Assembly (NCBI GenBank): GCA_948470475.1
Contig: OX419343.1
Span: 22,930,069 to 22,994,068, forward strand
Direction of reading: 5' to 3'
From: Galaxea fascicularis
Taxonomy: Eukaryota > Cnidaria > Anthozoa > Scleractinia > Euphylliidae
DNA: 64,000 bases
In this document: positions 23,464 to 34,757 of the stretch, one piece after another
How positions within the stretch are numbered: position 1 is the first letter of the stretch
Layout: each line of letters opens with the position of its first letter
Position numbers and translations under genes: made by a program
The notes under the pieces: generated by a model
The model's database searches: none
The model's input: only the letters and a program-made list of their open reading frames with translations
Told to the model about the DNA's origin: nothing

Positions 23464-25199
23464 CTACTCCAAAATTTGTACGTCCTTGCTTCTGAGACTA
23501 GATATCCAGTCCACATCATCTGGAAACTGAACAAGATAGCCCTTAAATTTGTCATATTCCATAACAGTTCCACGTATCCATCCAAGATACTTTGTTTCCC
23601 CATCAACTTCCTCCTCATATTCCACTTCAACTCTCTTGCTAATCATTGCCTCTCCCAACTTTTTCCTGGATGACCGTGCCTCGAGTCTTGCCCTTTGTCA
23701 GGTGATGTTTGGTCCAAATGCGCTTTAGGGTCATTTTGCGAGCCAGAGGTTCCTCTCAAACTAAGCCGAGATCGCTTCCTCTTCTTCTGCTTCTTCTCTC
23801 TCTCTGTCTTCCTGGCTGCTGGTTTCGTAACTGATATTAACTTTTTTGTTCGTGAACTACAATCTTCACGGCATGTAGCCGGTCTTCCAAGTAGATATTC
23901 TTCATCAATACTGAGATATTGCTGCATCCACCACCGATGGAATGGCGGTTTAAAGACTCAACGGGATTGTTGGTATTCGCTGTAGATTCCCAGTCTTCAG
24001 TATCACGTACGGAGTGAATGCCTTACAACACCATTTGACCCAGTGAGCAGATCTCGACCAGTGACAGTTATTAATTTGATTGGAGATTGCAGCTAGTTGT
24101 GGGGAGAACAGATGTTTAGCATGAATCACGCTCTTCTTGTCACAAAGAACGTTAAATGCTAGCCTAACATCAGCTTGTTGATCAACGTCCTGGATGGCAT
24201 CACCTAAGTGGCGAAAGATGCCATGCCCTTCTTTACTTTTAGTCACGATATCGCTGACACGGTTCACTGATGTTTTCCAATGAACCGTGCAGCCACGCAT
24301 GATCTTCTCTGTTACTTCCGTTCCCATGCTTCTTTCAAAACCATTGTACTCGGCCTGGTCAAAATCCACCTTTGACTGGCGAAGGTTATGACCATTTTTA
24401 AAGGAAGGGTGGATTTTTGTGACATGGCCAAATACTTCGGATATGGCTGTTGCATAAGCATCGCCATCCTGCCTGTTCAGAAGACCTCTGGCCACTACGT
24501 TGTAACTCAACGTTATTTCGTTGAATGCTACCATATTTAGGAGGTATGGGAATCCGCTATTATTTGTGTACGTTATGTCTACGTATAAATCCTTGCTGTC
24601 CCTCAACAGCTCTGCTTGATATGGCGCAAGGCAAAATTTCTTGATGGTGACAACAAATATTCCCTACCTTCCATTTGGTATTTCCCCATTTTTTTCATTT
24701 ACTTTAACGAGAAATTCTTCATCGACAGATTCGTGCCGATTCTCGTACTCCTTCCTGAGGTCTTCAAATTCCAGCACTTGTACTAGAGGTATGACATTTG
24801 GGTTAAGTCTAGATCTTCCTTCTAGTACCATCTGCTTCTCTCTCCTAATCGATCCTGCTTTGATTTGATGCTGCAGGGGATTTTTCCGCAGGAATAAAAC
24901 CAATGCCATGACCTTTCTGGAATTGTTTCGTGGCGAGGGAGCAATCCTTTTTAACTGCTGTTTGGATGTCGAGATATGACGTGAGGTTCTGGTTTCATGT
25001 GGTTATGAGTTGTTGCCGGTAGGCACCCAATCCACCTTCTTCCGTCATCCTTAACCGGCCACACATAGACAATTTGCGCGGGACAGTTACCTGTTACCTT
25101 TAGGGTGTGTTCTGCGGCATGTTCTTTGCATTTGCTAAGCCTTTGTCGGTTGCTTACCCTTTGCTTGCCAACGGAACCTAAAAGTCCCAAAAGATTCAA
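23464..25199 (-). pseudogene. MULE-type transposase, decayed
   Basis: Read on the minus strand in order. First is an N-terminal zinc-binding module of the FLYWCH/FAR1 kind (25199-24951; [22 protein letters not shown]). Next is a linker (24909-24664). Then comes a MULE catalytic region (24663-23950) with LYVDITYTN and VDFDQAEYNGF supplying Asp residues. The tail carries NNPVESLNR and [10 protein letters not shown] in another frame. Last is a basic stretch and a Tudor-like end (WIRGTVMEYDKFKGY, PDDVDW; 23658-23464). Breaks are an in-frame TAG at 24664, frame changes near 23950 and 23690, and one between 24909 and 24951. Terminal inverted repeats were not found. Confidence 0.75.
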
Positions 25200-26165
25200 G
25201 TCTTATAAGAAAACACAAAAAAGGTGAAACAACCCAACGGGACCTAGAAGTCTCAAGGGCTTTTGCCCCTCTATTCCTGTAGCCGGGACAAAAGCTGTCA
25301 TCACACACGACGTAAGAATTGTCATCATTTCAAAATGGCTGCTCTTTGAGGGAACTCGTGGCATCAGGTTTGTACTATTTTGACTTATTTTAACCGAGTT
25401 GTGTGTTGAGTAGTCAGCTGACTAATTTTTTATGGATAGTTTAATACTAGGAAAATAAGATGAAAAGTCTTTTTGGTTCTGCACTTCTAGATTCAGTATC
25501 GAATGATCGTAATGTTAGTTCAGGACTCAAACGTCCCGTCGTGTGTCACTGGCACCCATATTCCGATCTGATTCTTTTTTGTTTGTATTTGAAGAAACAC
25601 GGCTAACATTATTGATAAATCAAAATAAAGACATTTATTGTAAATGAAGTGTTGAAAGAAAGACTTCAGCAGTTCTAATAATATTGTGAATGGAATAAAT
25701 ACCGTCTATACAGGAAGAAGCGATACTGCAATGGCACACTCTTCATGGAAAGTCTTCAGTAGTAACAGGGACACCTCTCTTTTAATATTTACATGTGTTT
25801 ATATATCAACTTATGTTTTGCGAACATTGTTGTTTATTTGTAAACTTGGAGTATGAATTACCAAAATTATAATACTGCTTTCACTACACGTTATGCTTGT
25901 GTATTTCTAGGTTGAAAAGTGTTTCTTGTTTTTTGAACATGTATTAACATATTTGTAAGTCTAAAAGCAAATTAAAGAGTTATTTTCAAATTATTGTGTC
26001 TTTTCTTTATGTTCGGTATGACATGTTGGGACTTTCAATTTCCAGTCATTGTGTTACCATGGCAACCATACATTTTTCAACAACAGTCGCATAATTCTAT
26101 TTTAGTGGCTAATTATGACAAAATACCAAAAGGATTCATGTATACAGGACGTATTACCCAGCACG
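25200..26165. other. no gene recognised
   Basis: AT-rich toward the right. The inverse pair CACACGACG (about 25302) and CGTCGTGTG (about 25537) might mark old element ends. No coding evidence. Confidence 0.4.
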
Positions 26166-26174
26166 GTAAACAAA

Positions 26175-26610
26175 GGGTTTTTTAAATCAATAGTTGAATT
26201 TAGTTTCTTTTGTGAGGGGCGGAAGATTACATAATTTATTAGATGTCTTAGTATTCAAAGTTATCTTGTTAGCATTTAGCCAGCCAGTAACGTTTTTCAC
26301 CTCATTATTAACAACAATCTCAAGTGATTTCAGACTTTTATCAGCATAAATTAAATTGGTATCATCAGCAAATTTTAGAGCAATTGGGGATATCATTTAT
26401 ATAGATTACAAAGTGAAGTGGGCCGAGAACAGATCCTTGTGGCACACCGAAAGAAATTTTCCTTTTATGTGAGATATTAGAGTCAATTTGAGTGGATTAA
26501 ATACGGTCGGAGAGGTAGGAGGAAAACCAATCATTCACAATTCCGCTTATTCTGTAGTGGTGTTATTTATATACGAGAATGGAATCATTAACAGCATCAA
26601 TTCGGTTTCA
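26175..26610 (-). pseudogene. LINE reverse-transcriptase fragment
   Basis: Minus-strand RT palm: [28 protein letters not shown] and the catalytic FADDTNLIY box, then GWLNANKITLN. The frame is broken near 26400, between VPQGSVLGP and FADDTN. This is a Jockey/CR1-like non-LTR retrotransposon scrap without ends. Confidence 0.8.
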
Positions 26611-26639
26611 TTCCATTTCCGAATCCATATTTTTTCCCG

Positions 26640-27080
26640 TTCAGGTTGGGGAGCCCTTTTTCCATTTGGATTTGGAGCATTGGGATTCTCATCCGCCTCG
26701 TTTGTTCCTAGGGCGCCGGGGCTGGGGTTTTAGCAGTCTTGAAATGAGTCAAGAGATCTTCGCGTTTGAAGTAAAGGCCGATCAGCGAAACCAAGATACC
26801 GCCCACGACGAGCCATGAGTTGTGTTCAGCATGCTATGCACGCTTTGCGGCGCAGAGCTCTCCTCTTGGGCGGGGGCGGGAACCCCGGCTTTTTTCCCGT
26901 TGCCATTTTGACTTCGGCTACTGCTGCGGCTTTTTTCTGGGCTTCACGGACCTACCGCGTCCTGGCAACGACCAATTTTCCTACCGCTACCCGCTTGGGG
27001 TTTTTTGCCGGCTTTGGCTTGTCGCCTGTTACGTGATGACAGGTTCCGCCTGCGTTTCAGAGACTGAGCGAGTGATGGTT
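26640..27080 (-). pseudogene. Polinton-like small basic membrane protein, 3' part
   Basis: On the minus strand the segment first encodes a Lys/Arg/Ala-rich stretch with NPKRVAVGK, then a single predicted membrane helix followed by KRED, all frame-shifted. This order matches a small late protein of Polinton/adintovirus-like elements. Its upstream half is on the far side of the 5.1 kb transposon (32221-32310), and the frames on both sides of that insertion are compatible. The identity is from recall of the family pattern and is not certain. Confidence 0.5.
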
Positions 27081-27175
27081 CACGCTGGGATTTTTTTGAG
27101 CAAAATGCGGCCAGATAACCGGCGCAAGTTTGGTGTCAGCGGTTGACGCCAACCAAGCTTCCAAAACTAAACAAA

Positions 27176-27799
27176 ATGGCGGACGCATGTGGGGTATTTT
27201 TACATATAGTTCGAGATGCTCTTGCTACCGCTGAAGGGGAGCTTGTCCGCGATGGAATTGATCAAATGAAAGTTCGAAGTACCTTAGAAGAGGTGAGGTC
27301 TTTACTTAGGCCAATTTCGCTCCGTCATTTTGAAAGGCAAGGACGATTCAAACACAAGATCGGAGATTTTTACCCTATGCTGCAAAGGCAGGCGATGGGC
27401 TGGATCAAGCAGTTCCAGCGACGAATGTCTCCTAGATGTTCTGTTAAACACCCGTGGCAGGTAATCGTGGAAGAGAAGCTTGCAAAAGAACTGTTTGAGA
27501 TGATAGAAGCAACCGTTTCCCGTACAAACTTTGGAGTGATAACCGTGAAAACACAAAACAATTGTGTATTTGCCTTTACTTCTAAGAACAGAGTGAGAAA
27601 AGTGTTTTCTGATTTGACTGGTCAGAGTACGGATCAAGAAAGGTTTCTGAAAAGGAGGGCAAAAGGAGAGAAACGAGTGGAAGCTATCATTGACAAAGAT
27701 AAACAATTTGGCATGAAATATTCTTTTCATAAGGAAATCATCACATTTGATTTTTATTATGGATGTTGGAATGAACATGGCTGGCCTCAGCATGTGTGA
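27176..27799 (+). CDS. accessory protein of the CMC-like transposon, unknown
   Basis: 207 residues from the ATG at 27176 (context AAAATGGCG). The frame is open further upstream to 27143 but lacks an ATG. I do not recognise the family. The sequence is basic, with a helical-looking first half (RSTLEEVRSLLRPIS) and an aromatic C-terminus (FDFYYGCWNEHGWPQHV). No zinc cluster or transmembrane segment is visible. Its position 95 bp inside the left end, intact ORF and opposite orientation to the transposase suggest an element-encoded partner, as the second proteins of CACTA- and RAG-type elements are. A captured host exon is the alternative. Confidence 0.65.
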   Translation: MADACGVFLHIVRDALATAEGELVRDGIDQMKVRSTLEEVRSLLRPISLRHFERQGRFKHKIGDFYPMLQRQAMGWIKQFQRRMSPRCSVKHPWQVIVEEKLAKELFEMIEATVSRTNFGVITVKTQNNCVFAFTSKNRVRKVFSDLTGQSTDQERFLKRRAKGEKRVEAIIDKDKQFGMKYSFHKEIITFDFYYGCWNEHGWPQHV

Positions 27800-28746
27800 A
27801 AATTATGCACAATGGATAGAAATGACAAAACAGAAATCTTGATAGGTATACTCTTTAGTATAGCTTTATTGATACTTATATTATGTGTATAAATATAAAT
27901 TTATAGATGCTACTGTTCATTTAATCTTTTCATAAAAGTTATATATTATATCTCATGGCATGGTATAAATATAATATGTGGTAGGTAATATACTTAAAAT
28001 TTGATTAACCTTATAAAATAAGTACAATGTGTTGAAGGTAATATAATTTTATATGGATACTTTTCTCTCTGCTGATATAAAGAGGCATACTTGTACCTCT
28101 TAAAACACCCCTTTGTGTGCGGGATGGGTGATTTTCTAGAAAGACTTAAACAGATTTGCATGGTAACTGCATTTTTCCATTTCAGTTACAAGTAATTATA
28201 AAATAGGAAACAGTTGTATATCCAGCCCAGTCTAATTGAGTCTCTTCTACATTACATAATCTTTAACCCCCATCTCTCAGGAGCATCACCCTACCATGTA
28301 ATAGCATCATTAAAGAACAAGTACATTACAACAGTCTCTACAACTGTTTGAATAAACAATAGTTATGATTTCCTTCAGAAAAAAATATATTAAGCTTTAT
28401 GATAAAACTAGGGTGGTACAAAAATGCATAAAATACAATCTTTTCTTTGCATTATTGATAAGAATATCATGTGTAATAGGCACTGTTGTTATTCATTCTG
28501 AAGGCCATACTTAGTACTTCATTTGAGAACCTTGGTAGGACAGGTAGGACATAGTATGACCTGGCTACTGGTGTTCAAGTGATAATGATACTATCTTTCT
28601 TAAATGTGTTTTGTCAGCTAACGTTAGTTGAGCTTATAAAAAAGATAGTGTCCCCTATTAGCACCATGTGTGCTTAATACATTCACACTCAAATATTGTG
28701 ATGTATTTATTATTTTAATATATTTTATGTAAAAATATATGTTACT
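27800..28746. other. AT-rich spacer between convergent transposon genes
   Basis: No ORF or motif. Presumably the two 3' untranslated regions. Confidence 0.5.
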
Positions 28747-31672
28747 CTATTGGTTCAGCATGTCTTTTGCTTCACTTGTTATTTTCCCTTCCACTACACA
28801 TTGGCAAATTATTTCCCTCAGAGGGTCAGAACAGAAAGCACAGTTTATCTCTGTAACTTGTTTAGGTTCCCCACAAGTACAAAACTGTGAAGTGGAACAC
28901 CTTTTTGGCACATACAACCCTGTTGTTTCCTTGTGTACAGTTTCATCACCCCCATTCTCCCTCAACCAAAATAGTGACACATACTCATGTCTGAAAACTT
29001 GAGCCCACCTGTTACTAAACTGGGTATTTCGAGTAAATTTTGGCCAAAGTAACATGTTTGGCCTCCCTGCCCTCCATAGTGTTTATGCCAAGTCCCATCC
29101 CCAGCCTTTGATGAATGATTTTAGCATGACTAGGAACAATATGACCAATTGTCCAGGTTGTTGGCGTGCTAGTCAGAAAGAGTGCAGTAGCTCTGTAATA
29201 GTTGGAGCAAAATTGCTGAAGACTCAAAACCTGTTCATTTGAAAGAGAAACCCTGCTGAAAAAGGAAACTGCGTCTCTCAGATTAATTGCTGTGAATGCA
29301 AACATATGTAACTCTAAGGTATGGGACCTCTGATCAGAGTCCATCTTTAAGTTTTGTACAATAGACATGAAGTGGTGACAAAAAAGACGTGACTCCTTAC
29401 CTGTAAATCGATAATCCAGGTCTTTGTTTTTCTCCCTTCCATCTGAAAACCACTTTCTCACCTTCTTTGCTAACCGTGTTGCTTTCACAATGAATCTTAT
29501 GCTGTGATAATACTTACCAAAACAGCTCTCAGAAGGAACATCAAATATTGACTGGCAAGTGCTCAGGTTACTGCGTGCTAATGCATATTTAAGCACAGAT
29601 AAATTCCATTGCTGCCATGCGTTATTTTTCAAGTGAAGGGGCTCTACTTTGGCTCTGTCAATGAATGTGCCAATAAGAGGAGGGAACTCTTGCCTGGATT
29701 TGTTTTGGGCAATGAAAGAGGTGATTTTTTCTCGTTTTGTGCTGGGCTTCAATTTTGAAGTACTTAGTTGCTCTTTCTTTTTTGCCACTGCATCAGCTAT
29801 TTTGACACGATCATTGTATTTCCAAGGTTTCCATTTGCTGTTTGCTGTTATACCAAATGAACCTTGGATATGATTGATTTCACTCTTGTTGATATCTGCA
29901 AAGGGAGAAAAGTAGGTTGCAGAAATGGTTAGTTCACCCCCAAGAAAAGCTAAGTATTTCATATCATTGGGGAACAATTCAAAGTAAAAAGATACACTCA
30001 CCTGCTTGCCCTCCACTTCTAAAGGGTATGAATTCCCTTCAATGGCAGTCATTTCTTCCCTCAGTAGGGTTACATATCGGCGGACAGGTTCGCAGTCTTC
30101 AGAACAATTTGCTCCAAATAAGAGAAAATTCTCTGCAGGGCTACAGACACGCTTCCTACAATTCAGAAAACTAACCAGCCATGCTACAGCTTGGTCATCC
30201 TTTCCAAATGGAGCCCCATCTCCCCCAATGGCTACTTTAAAAGAACCTTCACCCTCCCCAAACCAATCAAGCTTATCTTTTCTGTATTTGTTTACAAACA
30301 AATAAAACTGAGCCATTTTCAATAAAAGTTGCAAAAGGTTTCTAAACTTGCCATTCACCTGGTTTTCTTCACTCAGGTCATTACAAAGAACTTGCCTTAC
30401 ATCATGTAACTCACCAATGTTGATTTGATTGATCCTTTCCATTAATTTCTGATAAGTGAGTAATCTTGGAACTGGGATGCCTTTTACAAATTCAATGTGT
30501 TTTTTCCCTAACCCATTTTCATTAATACGCATTGAGAGTGATGATTTGATTGAAATATACTTTTGTTTACTTACAATCCCCCCCTTGTACAGAACATTAA
30601 CACTTCTTATAAAATTAGAATCACTTTTCTCAAACTGTTTAATTTCTCCCTTTACAACCTTTGGTATGACCCTTCCCAAAAATTTTGGACATTTTTTGAC
30701 CAAGTTGACCAGTTCAGGGACAGAACAATTTGTATTAAGGGTAGCAATGATGCCTTCATAAGCTGGCTGCATGTAATCCTGTGTTGCACCATGAAGAGCT
30801 TGTGCAACCTTAATGGTCTCTTGACATCGTCTTCTAGCACTGCGCTCAGGGCCAAAAATTTTCCCTTCCTCAGTCAAGGATGTGGGGCTATGTTTCCTGC
30901 TGGTTATTAGGTGATCACTTAGTGCTGCCTTTGTACCTGTATTCTGAGGAAGAAATGACAAAACGTAAATGGTAATAATAATTATTATATTGACCGCACC
31001 AACTTTATTACAAGAAGATCAGGGCCTTATCCCTTATGAAAATGAATAACATTCAATTATCCATCTATGGCTGATCATCAGTGACTTACTATGGTGAAAA
31101 CCAAATGTTACATTATTTACATTTGTAAAAAGTAGAACATTAACTGCCGCCAGCAAAGGTTATCTACTTTGGAGTAAATTGTGTTCCCTCAGTGTGATAT
31201 TAATCTGGGATAAAGGAAAATAAATTGAAACTAACTCAAAAGTTTGAAACTAGCCAAATATCAAAATTTTACATCAACTCCATCAGAATAATTATTACCC
31301 TTATTGTAGAGTTCAAGTCTGTATTGACATCCTTAATGGCCTCATCTTCACCTGACAAATATAGATTGAAGTTGTAATAACCTATTCACGCCTGTATGTA
31401 ATCCGAAAAGATTCATTGTGAATACAACAGATTGACTCTTAAATTCTCAAAACCTATAAGAAGATGAAATATCACGCTTTCTTAAGAGAATTCAACATTT
31501 GATGTAGCTATTTATATCCTACCTTTGATTGGAGTCGTTTCAGTTTCTTTGCCTTTGAAACGTAATTTTTGTCGTTCGCAAGAGCTCCAGCAAGTTGCAG
31601 GTCTTGATTTCGTTTGATCGCGAGGTACGTATTTAGCGGAAAACGATTATTTTGCCCTTTCTTTCGGCCCAT
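28747..31672 (-). CDS. transposase-like protein of the CMC-like transposon (one frameshift)
   Basis: Exon 1 is 31672-31523 (50 codons, MGRKKGQNN..., donor GTAGGA). Exon 2 starts at 30943 after TTCTTCCTCAG and is open to 29015. The reading then continues in another frame from about 29050 to the stop at 28747. A single base shift near 29015-29050 therefore separates about 692 residues from a C-terminal piece of about 80-90. Candidate RNase H-like catalytic residues are D292 (IGGDGAPFG), D377 (PNDMKYLAFLGGEL) and E674 or E677 (MEGREAKH), with a long helical insertion between them that includes PLHLKNNAWQ. The C-terminal piece has a Cys cluster (CTCG...CAFC). Exon 2 has no ATG at its head, which supports the splice. 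The superfamily assignment is inferred. Confidence 0.7.
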
Positions 31673-32223
31673 GATGGGCAATAACGCAGAATTTTACTAC
31701 CCTGCTCCATGCTAAAAGAAAACACAATACCTTATATCAGCGCTTCTTGTTACGTCTTTAGTCAAGTACGGTGAAAAGTATCTGAACAAAAACATTAATT
31801 GTCGCCAAACGCGGGACAAAATCAAAAATCCGAATCGGACAAGTCCTTACCATAACATCGAAGTAGGCAAACATGGGCTCTTTGCTTCCCAAACCTTCCT
31901 TACTTTTACGTTTAAATCTTTCAAACTCAGTCCAAAATTTGTTTAGAGATCGATGGCGGCAAGAGACGATGTCATTCCAGAAGTGTAAAACGAGAAATAT
32001 TTAAAAAACCAGGGCACATTTGGTATGAAATAAAAGCTTACGAATTGTTTGTTTTTATTATTACAATTTTGCCGCGCTCAGAGCTTCCCAGCAATCTCAG
32101 GGGGCCTTTCTTTAAGCTTTTCCCCAGTCCCCCTATCGCCCAGTTGGGCGGCCAATATGGCGGCCAAAGGAATGTGGACAAATTTTTTGGCCGCTTTTTG
32201 CTCAAAATTATCCCGGCGTGGTT

Positions 32224-34141
32224 GGCTCCGCAGGCGTTTTAGAGGCCAAGGGAGTGGTTACTGTTGACATCGTCGTTGACATACCCCGTGTATTCTTATG
32301 TTCTAAAGAATTCCGGCGTTACTTTTTGACTTGCTCGGTTATTGCTGGGGATTGCTCAGCATTTGGTAAGGATTGCTCAGCATCGCGCGAACCTTCGGGG
32401 TTTGCAAAAGTTGATCATGTGTCTCGTGGTGATAAGCGCTGCGTTGGCAACGGCGAGGATCCGGTCGCACTTCAACGCAAAGGTGCCGACAAGGCCCGAG
32501 AGCTCTTTGTTGATTATGTAGTCGTTTTTCAGATCTTTCTGATAGGCGTCGATGTAGTGTATGTTGACTGCGACTCCGTCGGCCTGGGAAACAAGGCCTG
32601 GTCTTGCACGATTTTTACCTGAAGCTCAGTTTCTTGTTGGTTCAGGTCCTCGAGGGGTTTCGTGCTGTTTAGGTCGTTTTCCAAACTAGGTGTTTGTTCC
32701 TTCATTTTCGCGACCTGTGCGGCCGTATTTGCATTCATACATACTTTTTTTAATGAATTTTTCAATACTTCCCTTTGTTTTGTTTTGTTTTCGCAGGTCC
32801 GTAATTTTTTCTCTATCTTCAGCAATGTTTCTTTTCGACTATCTTCTCTGGCTTTACTACTATCGATTTCTGACTGGTTCATTATAATTGAACCCCCCTC
32901 ATTTTCCAACTGTTCGCGTTTTCTTTTTATAACGGAAAGATCTTTTTCCAGTTTCTGAAGAGCTGTGGTTTTTTTCTGAAGTTCTGCGTCTATTTTTTCA
33001 ACCTCTTTTAATTGCTTCTTCTCTTCAGTCAGCTCTTTCTGCTTTTCGCGGGCTTTTTCTTTGTCTTCATGTATCAAATCTTGTGTTTTCCTTTTTGACA
33101 ATTCCTCAAAAAGGAGGCTGGAAAACCTGTCACCATACACTTGTCCTACGGATGTGTCTGCGGTTGGGCATGCTGTGGAACTTTCTTTGTTTCTTGCGCA
33201 GCTCCCTTTTGGATTGGGTTTAAAGGGTAGCTGAAAATCTTTGGTTGGACGGGTTCGAATGTAGCGTCGGGTAGTGCCACTGCTTTTCGCGAAGTCTCCA
33301 TCGCTGTAGTGAATGAGCACGTAGCCGAGGCCGTGGTTTTGGCCGTGGTTGAACCGAAAGTCTGCGCTCGGGTCGATCCCAAATTCGGCAGAAAGCCTTT
33401 TGCATGGCCTCGTCGTATTTGTTGTCTTTTTGGTTGAAATTGGGGTCGTCCGGAAGAGAGCTTATGCCCTGGATTCCGCTCATCTCCAAAAGAATTCGCC
33501 TGATCGTGAAATAAACGTGAAAGAGATAAAAGGAGCGGAGCTGGGGATTTTCGCCCAAAAAGGCACCCATCAAAATCTCCCTCGAAACGCCGCAACCTGT
33601 TGTTGCACACCAAAGTGCAAAGTTCAGCTGCTGGGGCCAAAAACTCATGTGCGGCCTGCCAAGCCATTTCCTCGCAAATTTCGATGTTCTGAATGTGACC
33701 CGCATATCTTTGAAAATCTGCCTGTACTGCGTGTTGAAAACGTCTGTGGGTGTGATGTAAATTTTTTACAAATTGTTCAGGTCAGTTCGCCGATGTGCGA
33801 TTGAATTTTTTCTGAAAAATTGACCGCCGGGATTGTCTTCGGCGGGCGCCCGTTTGCGATAATGGACGGCTGGAAGGGAAACCTGACGTTTTGTTCCAAT
33901 CCCAAAGCCGGTTTCATCTCTTTCGGCCAATATTTACTGTCTGAACCGAAGACGCTTTTCAGATCACCCGGGCCCGTTTTTAAATAAATTTCCGCTTTTA
34001 CCTCGTGGTTATCATCGAAGTCGGTCTGCGCGGTGAATTTACTCCTGTCTGCCTTCGGGAATTTCGTGAGAAAAGAACCCCAAGCCTTCTCCTCTGCTTC
34101 TAGGGTTGCCCTTTGGGCTTCTGGTGACCGCAGCCATCTCT
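32224..34141 (-). pseudogene. Polinton-like structural gene cluster, broken
   Basis: Three blocks read on the minus strand. Block 34141-33785 is an open stretch lacking an ATG. Block 33770-33220 has an aromatic stretch (FWPQQLNFALWC) and a long hydrophobic helix typical of a capsid-neighbour protein in cnidarian Polinton/adintovirus-like elements. Block 33320-32529 is a Lys/Glu-rich coiled coil (about residues 70-200). A remnant to 32310 and the 5' part of the small membrane-protein gene follow, abutting the transposon at 32221. Frames shift between blocks. The family assignment is from pattern memory and adjacency, and functional breaks are several. Confidence 0.5.
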
Positions 34142-34190
34142 ATAAGAAACGCTGAACTTTTTAATGAATATTAATCCGGCTTGAAATACA

Positions 34191-34735
34191 ATGGTTGTCC
34201 TCAAGATTGTCAAGACTAAAAGCCCTTGCACGGTCTTTTTAGACCAGCCAATTCCGAAAGCCGATTATGTTGGGCTTCTTTCCTTCTCGCTTTGGAATTC
34301 GTGGCTCAATCTGCCTGTGAAAGACAGTGGGACTGTAAAGGTTTTCCATGCCCATAATCTGAGAGGATCTACAAAGGGATTTCCGCCAGGGTATGACACC
34401 CCCAAAGAACTGGCAAAAACCCTCAATTCAGTTTTCGATATGCTCAGCTACAAAAAAATAAAATAAAAAATAACCGCCCAGGCAAATATTTCCACTGGCG
34501 CTGTGGTGATTAATAACCCTGAAAGGAACAGAATTGAGCTTGCAAAGTTTGACATCCTGGAAATTTTCGACAAGTAAAAATATTGACAGTGTGACGCTTT
34601 TAGTCGAAGATGAAGACGAGGAGCTGTTTGATTTTCGCGGCCAAAAGCTTCACTTCGAGTTGTTGATAAATTGAAGAAAAAATTGGCTCATTAAACCATG
34701 TCGTCAGCGGATGTTTTATCGACCGCCCCGCCTGA
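34191..34735 (+). pseudogene. Polinton-like virion-associated protein, broken
   Basis: Divergent from the cluster above by about 50 bp. The first 91 codons from 34191 are open (MVVLKIVKTKSPC, LLSFSLWNSW). A stop at 34464 is followed by related sequence in shifted frames to about 34670, ending near an ELFDF box. This resembles a protein encoded beside capsid genes in cnidarian Polinton-like elements. A G homopolymer at about 34758-34780 follows. Confidence 0.5.
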
Positions 34736-34757
34736 AGGAGGCTCAGATTATGGGTTT

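Larger units (their letters stand above)
27081..32220. mobile_element. two-gene DNA transposon with CAC-starting ends (CMC/CACTA-like)
   Basis: Length 5,140 bp. The ends are 33-bp inverted repeats (27081-27113 and 32188-32220) with four mismatches, starting CACGCYGGGAT and containing TTTTGAGCAAAA. The trinucleotide GTT flanks both sides (27078-27080 and 32221-32223). CAC termini plus a 3-bp duplication fit CACTA/Chapaev-type (CMC) transposons. Inside are two convergent genes: a 207-codon plus-strand ORF starting 95 bp from the left end, and a spliced minus-strand transposase-like gene. About 950 bp of AT-rich sequence separates their 3' ends. It is inserted into a Polinton-like remnant. Confidence 0.85.

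Noticed and set aside
27081..32220. RAG-like (ProtoRAG) identity for the two-gene transposon
   Set aside because: The target duplication is 3 bp rather than 5, no RAG2-like kelch repeats occur in the small protein, and RAG1 zinc motifs were not seen.
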